Shown: piece after piece, positions 5,398 to 8,250 of the stretch | Numbering within the stretch: the stretch's first letter is position 1 | Layout: each line of letters opens with the position of its first letter | Assembly: GCA_038214135.1 (NCBI GenBank) | Contig: JBBQSD010000200.1 | Location: 1 to 8,250 of the forward strand | Origin: JANLSE01 sp038214135 | GTDB taxonomy: Bacteria; Chloroflexota; Chloroflexia; Chloroflexales; Roseiflexaceae | Direction: 5' to 3' | DNA: 8,250 bases | The notes under the pieces: model-generated | What the model saw: the letters and a program-made list of their open reading frames with translations, nothing else | The model's database searches: none | What the model was told of the DNA's origin: nothing | Made by a program: the position numbers and the translations under genes

Positions 5398-7611
5398 TTA
5401 ATGATACACACACCGAAAGCCAAGGTCATCGAATCGATCGGTAGTCGCGAAGAGCAAGAGCGCTTCTTCGAGTCCCACCGGTGGATGGCTCATTGTTACA
5501 CCTCCTCCAACGGCTTGTAGATGCGTTGGTATTGTGAGCGCTTGCTGGTTCCATAGTGTTCCATCCGACTGCGTGGCAGTCCATTCCCATACGTTACCAA
5601 GTAGATTGTAGATTCCTTCTGGTGTACGACTGTGGCTGTTTGTGCTATCAACAATCTGCCCGCCCTGTTCAGCGAAAATCGCGGTATTGGTCATTGTTTG
5701 CCAGTCCGCAGCACTACCTCGACCAGCTCGCGAAAAAACGGCCTGCTGCCACTCAGATACTGAGGGGAGTTGCCCATCAATCCATGCACAGAAGCGTGCA
5801 GCCTGCAACGCATCAATGCCTGTCACTGGCAGATTGTCGCTCTGCGCGCCTTGAAAATAGGTGCTGACGCTACCAAACGGTTCAAGGCATGTGCCAGCAT
5901 CGACACAGAAGCGATAGCGACTATTTGAAACCTCATATGGTTCGAAGCGTACCGCACTGCCCACAATGCTGATACTCTGTTGACCGCGGGCTTGCTCCCG
6001 CAACCATCGCACATGCAGTGGTTGATAGAGCGCGGCAACGGTGATAGCAAGCAGAATAAGAACGAGCACCTGAAAGAGTTGGCGTGAACGCCGCTCGCTG
6101 CGAAGCTGTTGCTCTTGCACTGCTGCTCGCTGATTCAGGCTACTAACATAGAATTCGTGTGCTTCCTCGCTTTGGAAGACACTATCGCCATGCTGCTTGA
6201 GTGCCTCTGCCTCAGCCAGCCGTACACCACTCAGCAGATAATCAGCATTACGCTCTCCGTTGCGCCATTCGACCAATGCTATATCGAAGCGCACTCGTCG
6301 GCGCAGGGTTTCACGCTGTGTATCAATCGCCGCTTTGAGTGTTGGCCAGCTGTTGAGCAGCGCTTCATGAACAATGTCGACTATTTCGATCTGTTGTTCA
6401 TGCCCAGCTTCCTGAAGCATGGCCTGGTCGGTACGCAGGAGCCGCGCCGTGGCTAGATCGTTGATTAGCTGCTCATGCTGCCCATTGGTACGTGTTAGCT
6501 CAGTGCGTGGGCGCCGCCAACGCAGATCAGCCCCCTGGTCATCAAGTGAGACGCGCACTAACTCAAGGAAGAGGCTCAGAATCGCTGCTTGCTCCTTGGG
6601 AGTACGCTGCTCCTGTTGAAGCCCATTATAATCTCGGTAGGTATAGACAGCATCAGCGCGGCGTTGGATGGCATCGGCCAGCCCTCGATAGGCGCTCAGG
6701 CGTAGAACACCACCACGCCAGAGATCCTCAAGCGTCACCTGAAGTAAGGGCAAATAAGCTGCGTCGATGGCTGCATCAGCTGCTAATTGCTGCACGAGTG
6801 CTGGTTCAAAGCGCTTTTCGGGGTGGCGGATCTGGATCGGTTTCTCAATAGCCCCTGCCAACTCAGGAGTACTCATCGCACGGAGGACGACCTTATTTCG
6901 CTCCATAGCGTCGAAGCGTGCATCAGCGACGATATGCACCAGAAAATCGCTCCGCATGGTGGCGATGATTTGGATGGGCCACTCGCCATTTTTTACACTA
7001 TTGGCAAGTAACTCCAGCGCCTGTTCTCGCTCAGTTGCATCAGTTTGGCTATAGAGTTCCTCAAATTGATCGATCAGCAGGAGAAAGCGCTGTTTTGACA
7101 GGTTAGCATCGGACAAGCCAAACGACTGGAGGGCACGATGAAGCACAATTGCAGGCTGGCGCCCAGGGTGATCAATGATCTGTGTCTTCGTAGTGTATCC
7201 CTGCCTCCGCAGGCGCTCGCCAAGTCTCGGCAGCAACCCTGCTCGTGCCAATGAGGATTTGCCACTGCCACTGGCACCAACGATCAAAAGCAGCCGATCG
7301 CCAGCGTCCTTACTCAAGCGATCAACAAGTACTTCCACAATTCGCTCGCGGCCTGCAAAAATATCATATTCGTCGGCAGTGAAGGCCCGTAATCCAAGAT
7401 ACGGATTAGACAAGCCAGCGACCTTGTAGGCTAGCTCCTCGGTGATAGTAAGGTCGCCCTCGACGAACGTCCCCTGACGTTTGTCAATAGCGCCTTCAGC
7501 GTAATCACCGCCCTGAGTATTAACAATACGTTGATTTACTTGAGCAATAGCAGGCTCATCTTGTGCTTCATACTCAGATTGCTTAGTGCTATTTGAGTCG
7601 CTTGACATCAT
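5398..7611 (-). CDS. nSTAND1-type NTPase with one transmembrane helix and C-terminal FGE-like domain
   Basis: A 737-residue membrane-anchored P-loop NTPase. Order: polar N-terminus; Gly-rich linker GGDYAEG...GTFVEGD (about 34-52); nSTAND1 signature NPYLGLRAFTADEYDIFAGRE (69-89); P-loop GASGSGKSS (112-120); Walker B FLLLIDQFEE (176-185); sensor-like IIATMRSDF (215-223); helical region with HEALLNSWP (415-423); one hydrophobic helix FQVLVLILLAITVAAL (513-528); FGE-like domain (about 550-735) with QLPSVSEWQQA (614-624), GNVWEWT (672-678) and LGFRCV (730-735). A basic stretch before the helix suggests the NTPase is inside and the FGE domain outside the cell, although the residues after it are also basic. 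The FGE domain is short and its C-terminus lacks the AAC-derived codon pattern seen in the NACHT protein. Starts at 7611 and 7608 are adjacent ATGs; GAGG is three and six bases upstream respectively, so 7608 may be used. First gene of a two-gene operon. Confidence 0.93.
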   Translation of the reverse strand: MMSSDSNSTKQSEYEAQDEPAIAQVNQRIVNTQGGDYAEGAIDKRQGTFVEGDLTITEELAYKVAGLSNPYLGLRAFTADEYDIFAGRERIVEVLVDRLSKDAGDRLLLIVGASGSGKSSLARAGLLPRLGERLRRQGYTTKTQIIDHPGRQPAIVLHRALQSFGLSDANLSKQRFLLLIDQFEELYSQTDATEREQALELLANSVKNGEWPIQIIATMRSDFLVHIVADARFDAMERNKVVLRAMSTPELAGAIEKPIQIRHPEKRFEPALVQQLAADAAIDAAYLPLLQVTLEDLWRGGVLRLSAYRGLADAIQRRADAVYTYRDYNGLQQEQRTPKEQAAILSLFLELVRVSLDDQGADLRWRRPRTELTRTNGQHEQLINDLATARLLRTDQAMLQEAGHEQQIEIVDIVHEALLNSWPTLKAAIDTQRETLRRRVRFDIALVEWRNGERNADYLLSGVRLAEAEALKQHGDSVFQSEEAHEFYVSSLNQRAAVQEQQLRSERRSRQLFQVLVLILLAITVAALYQPLHVRWLREQARGQQSISIVGSAVRFEPYEVSNSRYRFCVDAGTCLEPFGSVSTYFQGAQSDNLPVTGIDALQAARFCAWIDGQLPSVSEWQQAVFSRAGRGSAADWQTMTNTAIFAEQGGQIVDSTNSHSRTPEGIYNLLGNVWEWTATQSDGTLWNQQALTIPTHLQAVGGGVTMSHPPVGLEEALLLFATTDRFDDLGFRCVYH

Positions 7612-7770
7612 TGACCTCTGACCATCGCGTGATCGATAACTACTATTTGTATAGGAAACGGCTTTGGGTCACATTTTAGGCTATCGATGCCTAAGCAATC
7701 GGACTAGAGGGGGACCACTTGGTGGGCAAGACGGAACCGGGAACCGAGGAATAAGCGATAGATTGTATGA

Positions 7771-7885
7771 GCGTCTGCGATATGCCCCAACACGCCAGCA
7801 CCATTGCTTGATTGCAGCCGAGGCATGACCAGCGGGCGTTAGTTACGCCAATCACATCTCTTGCGGGTTCAGGGTGCAGCACCTG
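7771..7885. repeat. Local duplication, copy A
   Basis: Contains a 48-base stretch (7784-7831) identical to 7943-7990 and a second matching block CATCTCTTGCGGGT (7855-7868, equal to 8013-8026); the part between the blocks has diverged. Copies are in the same orientation, about 159 bases apart. Confidence 0.85.
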
Positions 7886-7929
7886 ACCGTTTCGATAGTC
7901 GATAAGCGATCATTCGATAGCCGATATGG

Positions 7930-8055
7930 GCGTATACGATACGCCCCAACACGCCAGCACCATTGCTTGATTGCAGCCGAGGCATGACCAATCAGCGCGA
8001 TCAAACCATCAGCATCTCTTGCGGGTCGGGTACCCTCTGGGTGCCGCAGCGCCTG
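7930..8055. repeat. Local duplication, copy B
   Basis: Partner of 7771-7885, with the identical 48-base core at 7943-7990. It runs directly into copy 2 of the structured repeat, which copy A does not, so the duplication is independent of that repeat or the repeat was lost next to copy A. Confidence 0.85.
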
Positions 8056-8215
8056 TCCAATGCTGGCCGACACACAGGTCGGCCCGTACACATGGCAATC
8101 CATTGGAGGATGCCACCCTGCAAAAAAATTGCGCGATTCTGGGGAGAGCACCGCTCTCCCCAGACCCCTCTCCGCGCCGCGCATGCCGAACCTTGTACTC
8201 ATTCCTTTACACATT
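8056..8215. repeat. Structured ~160-bp repeat, copy 2
   Basis: Direct copy of 532-692. The same stems are conserved: TCCAATG (8056-8062) / CATTGGA (8101-8107), GGCCGAC (8065-8071) / GTCGGCC (8078-8084), and the 12-bp hairpin (8138-8149 / 8153-8164) with a 7-A tract at 8122-8128. Similarity stops sharply at 8215; copy 1 continues into the heptad repeat, copy 2 into unrelated sequence. The pair encloses the three STAND-locus genes. Confidence 0.85.
8122..8177 (-). terminator. Terminator-like hairpin in repeat copy 2
   Basis: Same stem, loop and downstream T tract (seven T on the minus strand) as the hairpin at 598-654. If it works as a terminator it would end a minus-strand transcript entering from beyond the right edge and insulate the nSTAND1 operon. 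No such gene is visible. Confidence 0.4.
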
Positions 8216-8250
8216 GTGCAAGAGCAGGATAGAATTCAGAAATGCAGAAA

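Larger units (their letters stand above)
7612..8250. other. Gene-free, repeat-rich region upstream of the nSTAND1 operon
   Basis: No gene is supported here: the open frames present are read-throughs of the repeats. The region holds an imperfect local duplication, loose CGATAG heptads (7891-7926), and copy 2 of the structured repeat. I found no -10/-35 pair with acceptable spacing before the nSTAND1 start. The last 35 bases (8216-8250) show nothing recognisable. Confidence 0.6.

Noticed and set aside
5398..5520. Possible second DGR variable region at the end of the nSTAND1-FGE gene
   Set aside because: The codons there (for example GAA GAA GCG CTC TTG CTC TTC) are not derivable from AAC by adenine changes, and no similarity to 762-854 is seen.
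7612..7720. Promoter for the nSTAND1 operon
   Set aside because: TATACA and TAAAAT boxes exist, but no -35-like hexamer lies at 16-18 bases from either.
7771..8055. CRISPR array
   Set aside because: Only two long, imperfect copies are present, with no short regular repeats and spacers and no cas gene.

Overview
The window looks like a piece of a Chloroflexota chromosome, most likely a filamentous member of the Chloroflexales. This is an inference from the gene content (NACHT and nSTAND1 NTPases fused to formylglycine-generating-enzyme (FGE)-like domains, next to a retroelement-type reverse transcriptase), from moderate-to-high GC, and from abundant short heptanucleotide repeats. No rRNA or other marker gene fixes the taxon.

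All four supported genes lie on the minus strand, so the window is best read from right to left. From 8250 to 7612 there is no gene: it holds a structured repeat of about 160 bp (8056-8215) and a local duplication (7771-7885 and 7930-8055). Next comes an operon of two genes: an nSTAND1-type P-loop NTPase with one membrane segment and a C-terminal FGE-like domain (7611-5398), then, 14 bases later behind a perfect Shine-Dalgarno, a 288-residue protein I do not recognise (5383-4517). A gap of about 750 bases (4516-3762) is rich in hairpins and contains a REP-like palindrome and a plausible promoter. It leads into a large soluble NACHT NTPase with a C-terminal FGE-like domain (3761-732). The stop codon of that gene sits inside a heptanucleotide repeat, followed by a second copy of the structured repeat (532-692). 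At the left edge is the N-terminal part of a reverse transcriptase (525 to beyond 1) whose sequence pattern is that of diversity-generating retroelement (DGR) RTs.

The main interpretation is a DGR that diversifies an NTP-dependent sensor. The last 30 or so residues of the NACHT-FGE protein have the look of a DGR variable region: a C-type-lectin-fold FGE domain whose ligand-face codons look like randomised AAC codons (TAC, GGC, GAC, AGC), ending in the conserved LGFR motif, with the two catalytic cysteines of true FGE enzymes missing. The RT gene follows directly downstream. No template repeat and no accessory avd gene are seen in the window; the template is probably left of base 1. The nSTAND1 protein has an FGE-like tail without this codon signature and is anchored in the membrane, so the locus may pair an invariant membrane sensor with a hypervariable cytoplasmic sensor. 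STAND-FGE proteins targeted by DGRs are known from multicellular bacteria as presumed conflict (immune-like) systems. What may be new here is the pairing with the membrane nSTAND1-FGE protein and the unknown third protein, and the enclosing of the three genes by direct copies of a structured repeat.
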